Assembly (NCBI RefSeq): GCF_011045195.1
Contig: NZ_CP049200.1
Span: forward strand, 186,001 to 250,000
Direction of reading: 5' to 3'
DNA length: 64,000 bases
From: Caulobacter soli
Lineage (GTDB): Bacteria > Pseudomonadota > Alphaproteobacteria > Caulobacterales > Caulobacteraceae
Positions within the stretch are counted from its first letter, which is position 1. Each line of letters opens with the position of its first letter. Positions 33,734 through 43,129 of this stretch are shown here, one piece after another. A model generated the notes under the pieces. It did no database searches and was not told where the DNA came from. It saw only the letters and a list, made by a program, of their open reading frames with translations. Made by a program: the position numbers and the translations under genes.

Positions 33734-34213
33734 TCAGGTGAAAGTTGTGCGCCCCGCCGTCAGCAACGCTTTGCCGATCGGCCTGACCGGCTCGCTGCGC
33801 AGGACGACCGAGGTGGTCACCGCCCCGAACTGGCCGATGGCGTCGATGATCGCTGGCAGGTCGCCCGGCAAGGAGACGACGGCCTTGAGCACGAAGCAGT
33901 CGTCGCCGGTCACCCTGTGGACTTCGACGATGTTGGGCAGGCGGGCGAATTGCTCCAGGCAGGCGCGGATGTGCTCGTGCACGGTTTTCAGCCGGATGAT
34001 GGCGGTCATCCCCAGGCCCAGGGCCTGAGGATCGATCCGTGCGCCGTAGCCGGTGATGATGCCGCGCTCCTCCAGCCGCTTGACGCGCTCGGACATCGCC
34101 GGCTGCGACAGTCCGACCTTGCGGCCCAGCTCGGAGAGCGGCGTGCGGCCGTCCTGCTGCAGCAGCTCCAATATCCCGATGTCCTTGGCGTCCAGCCCGC
34201 TTCCGATCGCCAT
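33734..34213 (-). CDS. Lrp/AsnC-family transcriptional regulator
   Basis: 159 residues. The N-terminal helix-turn-helix is standard (LDAKDIGILELLQQDGRTPLSELGRKVGLSQPAMSERVKRLEERGII). The C-terminal RAM/AsnC effector domain follows (GLGMTAIIRLKTVHEHIRACLEQFARLPNIVEVHRVTGDDCFVLKAV). It is divergent from a glutathione S-transferase gene at 34327, its likely target. The gap has AT-rich dyads (GATATC near 34232) that could be its site. Confidence 0.9.
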   Translation of the reverse strand: MAIGSGLDAKDIGILELLQQDGRTPLSELGRKVGLSQPAMSERVKRLEERGIITGYGARIDPQALGLGMTAIIRLKTVHEHIRACLEQFARLPNIVEVHRVTGDDCFVLKAVVSLPGDLPAIIDAIGQFGAVTTSVVLRSEPVRPIGKALLTAGRTTFT

Positions 34214-34326
34214 CCTTGCCTCATGACCTTGATATCATCGGTATAATCGCGCTCTTGCCGATGACTGACCATGCCCTTCGCGCTCGATCTTGGCCATTCT
34301 GCGCGGACGGACCGTGGAGGTGACAT

Positions 34327-34950
34327 GTGAGACTGATCGGAATGCTGGACTCGCCCTATGTGCGGCGGGTGGCGATCTCGCTGAGATTGATGGACTTGGC
34401 GTTCGACCACGAGCCTGTCTCGGTGTTTCGAGCCTACGACGCGTTCGCGGCGATCAACCCGGTCGTCAAGGCCCCGACCCTGGTCACCGACGCCGGCGTC
34501 GTGCTGATGGATTCCAGCCTGATCCTCGAGCATCTTGAACGGCTTGTCCCGCTGGACAGGGGGTTGAACCCCGTCGACATCGGCGACCATGTTCGCGCCC
34601 AGCGGATCATCGGCCTGGCCTTGGCGGCCTGCGAGAAAACCGTCCAATTGGTCTACGAGTTCAACCTGCGGCCGGAGGAGAGGCGGCACCAGCCTTGGGT
34701 CGAGCGGGTGCGCGAGCAGTTGGGGGAAGCCTACCGGTTGCTCGAGCTCGAAGCGGCTGGCGGTCCGCTCCGGCTGCCGGACGGGCGGGCCTCGCAGGCC
34801 GGGGTCACAGCGGCGGTGGCCTGGAGCTTCACCGATTTCGCCTTGCCCAAGGCGATCGAAGCGATCGAGGCGCACGAGCATCCGGCGCTGGCCGACTGGG
34901 CTCGACAGGCCGAGGGTTCGCCAGATTTCCAGGCGACGCCGATCGGCTAG
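34327..34950 (+). CDS. Glutathione S-transferase family protein
   Basis: 207 residues, GTG start at 34327 with GGAGGTG just upstream. The N-terminal thioredoxin-like domain has the glutathione-binding pattern (MRLIGMLDSPYVRRVAISLRLM with Ser9 and Pro10, NPVVKAPTLVTDAGVVLMDSSLILEHLE). The C-terminal helical domain starts near residue 90 (AQRIIGLALAACEKTVQLVYE). It probably conjugates or isomerises small electrophiles. Likely controlled by the divergent Lrp-type regulator. Confidence 0.88.
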   Translation: MRLIGMLDSPYVRRVAISLRLMDLAFDHEPVSVFRAYDAFAAINPVVKAPTLVTDAGVVLMDSSLILEHLERLVPLDRGLNPVDIGDHVRAQRIIGLALAACEKTVQLVYEFNLRPEERRHQPWVERVREQLGEAYRLLELEAAGGPLRLPDGRASQAGVTAAVAWSFTDFALPKAIEAIEAHEHPALADWARQAEGSPDFQATPIG

Positions 34951-35009
34951 GCTCGTCGGATGACCATGGGCAAAGCGGCCCTGAGCTCAGACTCCTGACG
35001 CGGGGGCGG

Positions 35010-35936
35010 TCATGGGGTTTGGCCGGCCTCGCGAGCGAGTTGGGCCAGATGGGTTTCGCAAGCTGTACAGACCAGATCGCGCAAGGCCGTGGCCCTGGCC
35101 AATAGCCATTCAAGCTCTTCGACGCTGATCTCGTACTGGTCGGAATAGCGGGCTTCGACATAGGCGCGCTTGAGGTGTTCGAAACGGCGACGGTCTTCGC
35201 GCTGCGCGCGGGGCCAGGCGGCGACGAGGCTCGGCTCGTGGTCCTCGGCCAAGGACCGCAGGAACTTGATATTGTGCGAGCGAGGAAAGTAGAGGGTCCG
35301 GACGAGCAGGTAGGTGATGTAGGCAGCCTCGACAGACTGATGAAGCGAGAACGCAGCTTCATTCCGCCAGTCAGCATCGGATGTGCCTTTGGCCGCCTGC
35401 TCGACGGCGGTTTGCCATTTTAGATCTACTCGCTTCAACGACTTGGCGAAGTAGTCGGAAGCCAGCTCCAACACCTCTTGCGGCGACTGAGGCTGCGGCG
35501 CGCTGAAGGGATGACCCGGCGCGTCGTAGAGCGCAACGCCGTCGCGCACGATCTCGCTGAAGAAGTACTGGCCCTTGGCCAGGGCCTGGTTCACCTCGGC
35601 CAGGTCATGGACGATGATGTTGACGATGCGGCCGATGGAGGCGTCGTGCAGGATCTTCTGCTCGGTCACCCACCAGTAGTCGGCGATGTCGGTCAGTTTC
35701 TCGTCGCTGACGACGACCAGCAGGTCGAAGTCCGACAGGTAGCCGTTCTGCGGCTCGTCGACGAAGTCGCCGCGCGCGTAGCTGCCGAACAGGATGATCT
35801 TGTAGATCTTGGCGCCGCGACGCCACGGCTGGGTGCCGCCGGCCACCGCGTCCTCGAAACCGCGCAGCAGCAGGCCGGTGATCCGGTGCAGCTCGTCCTG
35901 CTGGATGGCGGGGAGGTGTTCGAGATTCGACTTCAT
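35010..35936 (-). CDS. Nucleotidyltransferase-HEPN fusion protein (MNT-HEPN type)
   Basis: 308 residues from the ATG at 35936; an in-frame ATG at 35981 is less likely. The N-terminal pol-beta-like nucleotidyltransferase has the GS motif (ILFGSYARGDF, G51-S52) and the D-x-D pair (LSDFDLLVVV, D69 and D71). A C-terminal HEPN domain spans about 170-300 (LELASDYFAKSLKRVDLKW, then EAAFSLHQSVEAAYITYLLVRTLY). In two-gene MNT/HEPN systems the transferase adenylylates and silences the HEPN RNase; here both parts are in one chain. It follows the large ATPase-nuclease gene on the same strand after 106 bases, so the two may act together. Confidence 0.85.
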   Translation of the reverse strand: MKSNLEHLPAIQQDELHRITGLLLRGFEDAVAGGTQPWRRGAKIYKIILFGSYARGDFVDEPQNGYLSDFDLLVVVSDEKLTDIADYWWVTEQKILHDASIGRIVNIIVHDLAEVNQALAKGQYFFSEIVRDGVALYDAPGHPFSAPQPQSPQEVLELASDYFAKSLKRVDLKWQTAVEQAAKGTSDADWRNEAAFSLHQSVEAAYITYLLVRTLYFPRSHNIKFLRSLAEDHEPSLVAAWPRAQREDRRRFEHLKRAYVEARYSDQYEISVEELEWLLARATALRDLVCTACETHLAQLAREAGQTP

Positions 35937-36042
35937 CAGGTCTTGAGTCTCGCCGAGCCGGAGGGGTGGAACAAGCCGCATCGGCGATCTGGTCGTTTTT
36001 TATCGGCCGGGATCTCGCCAGGACGTCCTGCCCTTTGACGGC

Positions 36043-39000
36043 CTACGGCGTCTTTGGCGCCTTGGGAGGCTTCTTTGGCTCGGCGCGGGGCGTGGTCTTC
36101 CGGCCGCCCCTGGGCGGCTTGGCCGCGGGCGCGGCCGCTTGGGCCCTGGCGCGCGCCTGGGCCTTCTGTTCGAGCTTGGCCTTGGCCCTGGCGACGACGA
36201 CGGCCGGGCGGCTGAGGTCCATCACCACGACCGTGACCCGCTCGCGGTCCTGGCCCTTGAGGCCGGCGTCCAGCGCCGCCTTCAGCGCCGCCGCCGAGGT
36301 CGGGGTCTTGCCGCGCGGCGGCTTGATCGCCGCCCGGTTTCGGCCTCGGCCGGTCCAGATCGCCAGATAGATCCCCACGCCGCTGGCCCGGTAGTCGTCG
36401 GCGTAACGCCGGCTCAGCTGGCTGGCGGCGGCGGTCCACAATTCCGGATTGTCGTCGAGCTTGACCTCGATGGGGAACATCGCCGCGTGGGATTCAACGG
36501 TGATGTCGATGCGGTCATCGTTGGCCGTGGCGTCCTCGGCCCGCAGGGCGAAGGGCAGGAGGCGCGGCTCCAGATCGTCCAGCAGGATGTTGCGGCACTC
36601 GGGTTCGCCCTTGATGCGGTCGGCGATCAGCACCCCGTCCTCGGTCTTGAGGTTCCAGAACTTGCGCCAGCCCGTGCCCCGGCGGCGATAGCGCTGCTCC
36701 AGATCCTCCAGTTCCGCGGCCACCGTGGCCACCGCGTCGGCGACGGTGGCCGCCGGTCCGCCCAACAGGCCGGCGCTGATCGCCTTGAGGTCGCGTTCGG
36801 TCAGTTCCCGCTCGCGCGCGGTCTCGCCGGCCGAGATGGCCCCTTGCCGCAATAGATCGGCGTAGGCGGTCATCTCGGGCTTGCCCGCCAGTCCCTCGAG
36901 CCGGTCGCGCGCCCAGGGCGTGCCCAGCCGAGTCAGCAGGCCGATCAGTTCGGCCACGTGCTCGGCGCCGTCCCAGGGGTTGGTCGACCCGCCCCGGCGC
37001 CGGGGCGTCGGCGTGGGTGGAAACCGGGGGGCCAGCGCTTCGAGCAGGTCGGCCAGCTGCGACGGCGACATCGCGCGCCATCTTTGAGGTCCGTGGTCGA
37101 CGCGCAGCGTCGCGATCGCCGCCCAGGCGCTCTTCCGATCGGCGGTCGTCAGCCAGGCGGTGAAGATCTTTCCGGCGTCGGCGGGATCGAGCAACCAGGC
37201 CAGCGCCGTCCAGCGGGCGCGGATGTCCTTGTTGAGCGTCTTGTCGGCCAGGAAGCGTACGGCCGCCTCGGCGACGCCGCCGTCCGGTTCGTCCCGCAGA
37301 AGGGCGTGGAAGAGTTCGTGGGCGCTGGCCGGGCCGCAATGGGGACAGGCGCTGAGAAGCTTCAGCGCCCAGTCGCGGCGAACGGGCGCGAACTCCGCGC
37401 TGTGGGCCAGCCCATGCAGGCCCATGACGTGGTCGTCGCCGTCGGCCAAGGCCGGCCCGGCATAGGCGAAATATCCCGCCTCGGCCGTCGCGGGCCGGGT
37501 CGCCAGCAGCCGACCCGGCCAGGACGCCGGACCCAGATCCTGGCCGCTATAGGGATCGTTCGCGCCGCGGCCGTCACAGATCCAGGCCCGTAACAGCCAT
37601 CCGGCCAGATCGTCGGGAATGAGATCGGCGTTTTCGATCGCGGCCGGATCCTGGCTGTGCAGCAGCTCGATCGCCGCCAGGGCGGCCAGGCGGGTGTCGT
37701 CGTCGGCCGGCTTGGCCTTGGGCAGGCCGGCGATCAGATCGGCCGCGACGGCGGCGGCCAGCGTGTCGCCCAGGCCGGCCGCGAGGTTGTCGAAGCGCCG
37801 TTCGGACGACAAGGACCCAATGCGCGCCCCTTCCAGATAGCCGGCCGACAGCTGGCCGATCCAGGCCAGGGCGCGCTGATCGCTCCAGTCGCGCAGGCCT
37901 GGCCGCGCCGCCTCGACGGCGATCCGCGCGTCGTTGAGCGTCGCTTGGACCTTCTGCTGCTCGCGGGCGTCACGCTGGGCGTGCGCCGCGGCCCACGTCG
38001 CGCTTTGCCGGCGACGAGCCGGCGCGCTGGCCAGGGCCTGGCGCAGTCCGGCGAACGCCGGGTCGCTGGTCAGCAGGCCGGTGATCTCGGCCTCCAGGCC
38101 GGGGGGCAGCGGGCGGTTGAAGGTCCCATGGACGATGCAGTCCAGCAGCGCGGCCACCTTGGCGGGGCGGGTCTGGGTCTTGGCCAGGGCGAGGATGGAC
38201 GGCCACAGGCGCTCGTCGTTCTCCAAAAAGCCGTCGATTTCGAAGACATCGTTGAAGCGCGTCCAGAGATCCTCGACCCGTCCGGGGACCACCTGTCTTT
38301 CGAAAAGCTTGAACGCGGCGGTGTCGTTGGCGTCGCGCACCGCCAGCAGGCGCAGGCGGTCGCCTTTGGACAAGGTCATCGACAGGACCTGGGCCTGATG
38401 CAGGCCGATCAGGCGATCGTCGGTGAAGGCCGAGACCTGGTCGCGCAGCAGGCGGGAGAGCACGCGCGCCAGGGCGCGCTCGCGCTCGCTGTCGCGCGCC
38501 CGCCGGGCGGCGCTGGCCCGTCGCCCGGCGATGGCCGCCAGAAGCCGGTCGAGCAGAAGGGGCCATTCCTGATCGGCCATGTGATCGAACGAGAAGGCCA
38601 GGCGTCCGCCGATGTCGTCGGGTCGGCGCGCCAGCAGGGTCTGGGCCACCATGGCGGCGGTGGGCGAAATGGCCCGCAGGATGGCGCTGCGCAGAATGAA
38701 CGCCCGGTCCTCGCCGCCGCCGTCGTTCAGGCTTTGGAGCAAGGCGAGGATCGGCGCGGGGGCCCCGCCGGCCAGCCGATAGGCCTGGACGGCGCTCGCG
38801 CGGACATTGACCTCGGCCGTGGCGTCGAGCGCCAGGGCCAGGAAACTCGACATGAGACTGGCCGGCGCCGCGGCCGCGCCCGCCCCGTCCAGCAGGCGGC
38901 GCTTCAGATTGACCGCGACCTCGGGATCGCCCAGCAGGGCTTTGATCCTGGGGGCGGTATGGTCGTCGATCAGCAGGCGCCAGCGATCCTCCCCGCCGAT

Positions 39001-40155
39001 CAGGCCCGACAGGCGGCTGTCGCGGCGATAGTGCGCGTCCAAGGCCTGGAGCAGGTCAAGCTTCTGCCCGCCGGTCAGGAGGCTCAGGTCGCCGTGGGTC
39101 ACCAGGCCCACCGGGTCGGCCGCCACCCAGGCGCGCGCCCGGGCCGGCGCCATCCGGTTGACGGTCCAGGCGAACAGGCCCCGCAGGCTGGTGGGCGGCC
39201 GGCCGTCGCTGGAGAACATCATCGCCCGAACCCGCCGCTCGGCCAGGGCCGTGGTCATGTTGGCCCCCAGCCAGCGGCCGGCCAGATATTCGGCGACGGT
39301 CCGGTGGGCCGGCTGCACGCGATGCAGTTCGGTTCCCGTGAAGGCGCGGGTCCGCAGGGCGGCGCGCAGATTGTCCGGCGTGATCGCCGGGCCGGTCGGC
39401 GACGCAAGCTCGCGTCCGTCCGAGGCGGTGTCGTCCTGGCCGGCGATCAGCATCGCGGCCGACGCCCAACCCGCCGGCGCCATCAAGGTCTCGACGGTCT
39501 CGGGCCGCCGGCGCTCGGCGTGAACGCGGTTGGCCTCTTCCAAGGCCACCCGCATGGCCTGGTCGAACATCTCGGTGCGGCCCGACGGCCAACCGCGCTC
39601 CACGGCCATGGCCAGCAGCGTCAGGTCGTTGGGGTTCTTGAGCATGTCCCCCAGACCGCGGGCGCGGGCCTCGGCCACGAAGCCGGCCGGGTCCGGCGCA
39701 AGATCCTGCAGGACGGCCAAGGCGCCGGCCTCGTCGAGCGGTCTGAGCCGGACCACCCGGACGGCGTTCTGGCCGTAAAGGTCATTCAGGTCGTCGACAA
39801 CGGCTTGCCCCGGCCAGTCCTGCGCCCGGCAGCTGAGCACGACCTGCGGTTTGCCCGCTTCTTCCAGACGACCGACGATGCGGTCCCAGGCCTGATGACT
39901 TTCGCCGGGCGCTTCGTCGATGGCGTCGATCCGCCATGGAGCGCCGGCCGGCAGCGGGAGATCGATGACACGACTGGCGCGGCGATAGAGCTCCAGCGGT
40001 CCCAGGCTTCTCAAAAGCTGGGTCTTGCCGGCCCCGGGGTCGGCCAGAACGATCAGCACGGGCGCGGTCTGGAAGTCGGCTATCGGGCCATTGGGACCCA
40101 GCAAGGCGCCGGTGCGGGGATCGATGGCTTCAACAAAGCGGTGGGCGTTGCCCAT
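36043..40155 (-). CDS. Large STAND/NACHT-like P-loop ATPase with C-terminal PD-(D/E)XK-like domain
   Basis: 1370 residues from the ATG at 40155 (MGNAHRFV), with GGAG upstream; an ATG at 40212 is less supported. Walker A is at 38-45 (ADPGAGKT, K44) and Walker B at 76-82 (IDAIDEA). Sensor-like VVLSCRAQDWPG and the HRTVAEYLAGRWL winged-helix motif (near 290) are typical of STAND/NACHT ATPases. The middle ~900 residues are helical repeats rich in Ala/Leu. Near 1215-1233 the pattern DDRIDITVESHAAMFPIEVK gives D...E-V-K, the core of a PD-(D/E)XK nuclease. The last ~50 residues are Lys/Arg/Pro-rich (possible DNA-binding tail). The overall plan (sensor repeats, ATPase, nuclease) resembles Avs-type antiphage proteins with a different domain order. 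No close named family is claimed. Confidence 0.8.
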   Translation of the reverse strand: MGNAHRFVEAIDPRTGALLGPNGPIADFQTAPVLIVLADPGAGKTQLLRSLGPLELYRRASRVIDLPLPAGAPWRIDAIDEAPGESHQAWDRIVGRLEEAGKPQVVLSCRAQDWPGQAVVDDLNDLYGQNAVRVVRLRPLDEAGALAVLQDLAPDPAGFVAEARARGLGDMLKNPNDLTLLAMAVERGWPSGRTEMFDQAMRVALEEANRVHAERRRPETVETLMAPAGWASAAMLIAGQDDTASDGRELASPTGPAITPDNLRAALRTRAFTGTELHRVQPAHRTVAEYLAGRWLGANMTTALAERRVRAMMFSSDGRPPTSLRGLFAWTVNRMAPARARAWVAADPVGLVTHGDLSLLTGGQKLDLLQALDAHYRRDSRLSGLIGGEDRWRLLIDDHTAPRIKALLGDPEVAVNLKRRLLDGAGAAAAPASLMSSFLALALDATAEVNVRASAVQAYRLAGGAPAPILALLQSLNDGGGEDRAFILRSAILRAISPTAAMVAQTLLARRPDDIGGRLAFSFDHMADQEWPLLLDRLLAAIAGRRASAARRARDSERERALARVLSRLLRDQVSAFTDDRLIGLHQAQVLSMTLSKGDRLRLLAVRDANDTAAFKLFERQVVPGRVEDLWTRFNDVFEIDGFLENDERLWPSILALAKTQTRPAKVAALLDCIVHGTFNRPLPPGLEAEITGLLTSDPAFAGLRQALASAPARRRQSATWAAAHAQRDAREQQKVQATLNDARIAVEAARPGLRDWSDQRALAWIGQLSAGYLEGARIGSLSSERRFDNLAAGLGDTLAAAVAADLIAGLPKAKPADDDTRLAALAAIELLHSQDPAAIENADLIPDDLAGWLLRAWICDGRGANDPYSGQDLGPASWPGRLLATRPATAEAGYFAYAGPALADGDDHVMGLHGLAHSAEFAPVRRDWALKLLSACPHCGPASAHELFHALLRDEPDGGVAEAAVRFLADKTLNKDIRARWTALAWLLDPADAGKIFTAWLTTADRKSAWAAIATLRVDHGPQRWRAMSPSQLADLLEALAPRFPPTPTPRRRGGSTNPWDGAEHVAELIGLLTRLGTPWARDRLEGLAGKPEMTAYADLLRQGAISAGETARERELTERDLKAISAGLLGGPAATVADAVATVAAELEDLEQRYRRRGTGWRKFWNLKTEDGVLIADRIKGEPECRNILLDDLEPRLLPFALRAEDATANDDRIDITVESHAAMFPIEVKLDDNPELWTAAASQLSRRYADDYRASGVGIYLAIWTGRGRNRAAIKPPRGKTPTSAAALKAALDAGLKGQDRERVTVVVMDLSRPAVVVARAKAKLEQKAQARARAQAAAPAAKPPRGGRKTTPRAEPKKPPKAPKTP

Positions 40156-41243
40156 GAGGGTCTCCGTGCGCGGCGCCGGCGAAGCTGTAGTGTCGCCGCG
40201 CTTGCCCCGCAACTGACGGGCGAGCGCGCGCCCTCAAGGGCGCGGAGACTTTTAAGGGCCGGGGTGAACTTCAGGGCCTCGGCCGCCTCGGCGCCGATCT
40301 GCCCTTGGGTCAGCGTCTTGATGGGCCAGCGCGCTTCTTGCGCTGCAGGCCGATCGGATCCAGAGCCCCGGTGCGGGCGACGATGTCCGCGCCGTCGCTT
40401 GCGGTCGGCCGTCTCGTGGAGCGCGATCGGAAAAGGACTCCGGCGTCACCCTGCCCCGTCGAGGCGCCGACGCGGGACAAGTCCCGCGCGCGCAGTGCGT
40501 CGTCGGCCGCGACCGCGCCGGGCGTTGAGAAGATGCTTGAAGAACATCCGCCAACGTCTTTAGCGCAAGCCTGGACATGCACGTTGGCCACCCGGGCGGA
40601 GAGGTCGATTCCTCATGGGGGATTTGGAACGGGCCGATCGTGAGGCCGACGACGCATTGTTATTCTAGGTTGCATGCAGAGCTCTGCCAATACCGCAGAA
40701 CTGCGGTATCGGGCGGCGGCGGCGTTCGCCGTGACGAGGCTACGGCGGCCCGAACCGAGGGATCACCGGTGTCCGCCGGCGCGCTCGGCGTCCGGCCACG
40801 CGATCGCCCGCCGGCCAGCCGGTATGCGCCTGTATGGAAAACAGTTGTGCATTTTTTGTCGATTTACGCCGACGGGGATCGTGCCAAGACTCCTGGCCGA
40901 CACGTCGGCGTTCTGGGTCACGAGACGCGGTGAAAGTCGGTTTCTGCAATGAGAAGGGCTGCTCGGCGGCGTTCCGATGTCCCACGCATCGATTTTCGCA
41001 AACCGCGTCAGCCGCCCTCAGATCAAGAGCGGAACCGGTGAAAAGGACCGGCGGGAGGCCTTAGGCGTCAAGACGAGATGAGGGACGTTTCGGCGGCCGC
41101 AGGAGACGTTCCGACGAAACGGGCAGCCTTGCTTTCCGCCGTTTGAAAACGATGGCGGGCGCGGTGCGATGGAGGAGCCGATTTCGGCGACCCTTCGCCC
41201 GGTGGAAACGAAATATAACGGCTAAAGCCGAAGCATCGGGGAG
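40156..41243. other. About 1.1 kb without a supported gene
   Basis: Many short frames exist on both strands, none with a recognisable protein. On the minus strand near 40240-40320 a run reading PIKTLTQGQIGAEAAEALKF looks protein-like and could be a fragment of a lost gene just upstream of the ATPase. The right half carries the GGAAAACAGTTGT element (40836) that probably belongs to the SnoaL-like gene at 41250, about 400 bases downstream. A long leader or a small unannotated RNA is possible. Confidence 0.4.
40836..40851 (+). promoter_or_regulatory. GGAAACAGTTGT element, copy 1
   Basis: GGAAAACAGTTGTGCA followed by a T-run and GATTTACGCCGAC. The next ~50 bases align well with the copy at 43408. 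It faces the SnoaL-like/Rieske genes. Likely a promoter or operator of the catabolic regulon. Confidence 0.6.
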
Positions 41244-41249
41244 ATGATC

Positions 41250-41765
41250 GTGTCATTGTCTGGTTCGCTAGACCTGGATTCCATGATTGAGCGCCAGAAT
41301 CTGAACGATCTTCTTGTCGGTCGATGGTGCCTTGGCGCGGATACATTGAACTGGAAGCTCTATCGCAGCGCGTTCGACGATGCCGTGGAGATGGATTTTC
41401 CGGATGCGTCGAATCCGAGCGTTAGTTCATCTCGCGTGTGGCGCATTGACGAATGGATCGCCTACGCGCGTCTGCTCGAAGGTTTCGACGTCACGCAGCA
41501 TTACCTTTCCAATTTTCGGTATCAGGTAACCGAGAGCGCTGCGGAAGTATCGACTTACCTGATCGCCGAACATCATTTGGGCGGCCGCCATTTCACGCTC
41601 GGGGGGCAGTCAACCCATACGCTGAAGCGCGGCGCCGAGGGCTGGAAGGTCGTCAAGGTCGCCTTGACGCCGTGGTGGACCAGAGGCGACCAGACGCTTC
41701 CCGCCGAGGCGGGCGCGCGTTACGCCGCCGGGCAGGCCGCTCGCAGCGCAACGGCGATCTTGTGA
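41250..41765 (+). CDS. NTF2-like (SnoaL-type) protein
   Basis: 171 residues if the GTG at 41250 is used; GGGGAG lies 6 bases upstream, whereas the ATG at 41244 sits against that ribosome site. The N-terminus IERQNLNDLLVGRWCLGADTLNWKLYRSAFDDAVEMDF is the start of the SnoaL_4 fold (conical alpha+beta barrel), and the C-terminal strands follow (HFTLGGQSTHTLKRGAEGWKVVKVALTPWW). Members act as small-molecule cyclases, dehydratases or oxygenase accessory subunits. It precedes a Rieske oxygenase by 175 bases on the same strand, so the two likely act on one compound. Confidence 0.8.
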   Translation: MSLSGSLDLDSMIERQNLNDLLVGRWCLGADTLNWKLYRSAFDDAVEMDFPDASNPSVSSSRVWRIDEWIAYARLLEGFDVTQHYLSNFRYQVTESAAEVSTYLIAEHHLGGRHFTLGGQSTHTLKRGAEGWKVVKVALTPWWTRGDQTLPAEAGARYAAGQAARSATAIL

Positions 41766-41940
41766 CCGCGAGCACAGCCTTCGCCGCGCCAGGTTGGACC
41801 GATGGCGAGCGCCGAACAGAGCAAACAGCCCGCCCATGTCGCGGGCCGGAATGCGGAGCGGCGAGGCTTCGGGCGCCGCCTGGTCTCGGCGGCCCGACGG
41901 CGCCAAGGCCGCGTCCCCACACGATTGGAGAGGATTGATT

Positions 41941-43029
41941 ATGACATCAACGTCAACACGACCGACTGAACGGCTCGAAGGCTATATCTACAACGCCTGG
42001 TACATGGCCGGCTGGGTCAGCGAGCTCGACGCCGATAAGTCGACCGCGAGAATCCTCAACGAACCCCTCGTGCTCTATCGGACGGCGGCCGGCCGATGGG
42101 TGGCGTTCGAGGATCTATGCCCGCACAAGCTGGTGCCGCTCTCGTTCGGCAAACGGATCGGCGATTGTCTGCGTTGCGGCTACCATGGCCTGAAATTCGA
42201 CGAAGACGGCCGCTGCGTCGAGATTCCGGGCCAAGCGATCATCCCCCCGAGCGTGCGCGTGCGCACCTACCCGGCCGTCGAAAAACATGGCGGCGTCTGG
42301 ATCTGGATGGGCGACCCCGAGCGCGCCGACGAAGGCGCGCTGCCCGCCATCATCGGCGAGGGGGACGCGGGCTATCAGGTGTTTTCCCAGACGACCGACA
42401 TCGACGGCTCGGCGCGGATGCTCTGGGACAATCTGTTGGACCTGACCCATATTCCATTTCTGCATTTCGACAGCCTCATCGGGGGCGACCCATCGGCCGC
42501 CGCGGCTATTTTCGCCGCTGAAGTCGCCAAGAATTCAACGCCCCACGACCGCGGCATCGCCATGGATTCGTGGCATATTTTCCCAGGGCGACCCGACTTG
42601 CTCGGGCACGGCCGCCCGCTCGAAGAACACGCGATCACCGATTTTTCGGCGCCCGGCGTGCTGACCATCAACATCGACAGCTACGAGGTCGGCATCCGCG
42701 AAGCCTTCCCCCAGGGAGACATCCCGGCCGACAGGTTGCTGCTGCAAGCCTCCGGCTGCCAGATCGTCGTCCCGGTCACGGAAAGCACGTGCAAGGTCTT
42801 CCACAACTCGGGCAACTGGGACAAGGCGCCGCCGGACGAGGGCCGCAAGCTCAGAAATGCAAAGGCGATCATCGAAGACAAATTGATGATCGAGGCGCAG
42901 CAGGCCTCGATGCGCGCCAATCCCCAGGCCAGGCCCTTGATGCTCTCGATGGATCGCAATGTCGCGCGCTTCAGATCGATCATGTCCCGACTGGTCGAGC
43001 AGGACGCCCAGGTGTTGGCGGCGCAGTGA
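41941..43029 (+). CDS. Rieske non-heme iron oxygenase (VanA/phthalate-4,5-dioxygenase-like alpha subunit)
   Basis: 362 residues; ATG at 41941 after GAGAGG. The Rieske [2Fe-2S] ligands are C60-x-H62 and C79-x2-H82 (EDLCPHKLVPL and CLRCGYHGLKFD). The mononuclear iron site is in WDNLLDLTHIPFLHFDSL (about residues 159-178, with the two His). Single-component-type oxygenases of this branch do O-demethylation or ring hydroxylation and need a separate reductase, which is not next to it. It forms a unit with the SnoaL-like gene upstream and ends in a strong hairpin at 43096. Confidence 0.9.
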   Translation: MTSTSTRPTERLEGYIYNAWYMAGWVSELDADKSTARILNEPLVLYRTAAGRWVAFEDLCPHKLVPLSFGKRIGDCLRCGYHGLKFDEDGRCVEIPGQAIIPPSVRVRTYPAVEKHGGVWIWMGDPERADEGALPAIIGEGDAGYQVFSQTTDIDGSARMLWDNLLDLTHIPFLHFDSLIGGDPSAAAAIFAAEVAKNSTPHDRGIAMDSWHIFPGRPDLLGHGRPLEEHAITDFSAPGVLTINIDSYEVGIREAFPQGDIPADRLLLQASGCQIVVPVTESTCKVFHNSGNWDKAPPDEGRKLRNAKAIIEDKLMIEAQQASMRANPQARPLMLSMDRNVARFRSIMSRLVEQDAQVLAAQ

Positions 43030-43095
43030 GGTCGCGATAGGCGCGCCTAGCCGCCTTGGTCCGATCTCGAGAATCCTGATCGATGTCGGCCGGTC

Positions 43096-43129
43096 GCGGC
43101 CCCGACGGTCCCATGACCGTCGGGGCCGC
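43096..43129 (+). terminator. Hairpin terminator after the Rieske gene
   Basis: GCGGCCCCGACGGT (43096-43109) pairs perfectly with 43116-43129; 14-bp stem, 6-base loop, no T-run. Confidence 0.65.

Noticed and set aside
37657..40563. 968-residue plus-strand open frame
   Set aside because: Antisense to the STAND-like ATPase, whose Walker A, Walker B and nuclease motifs are clear; no motif on the plus strand.
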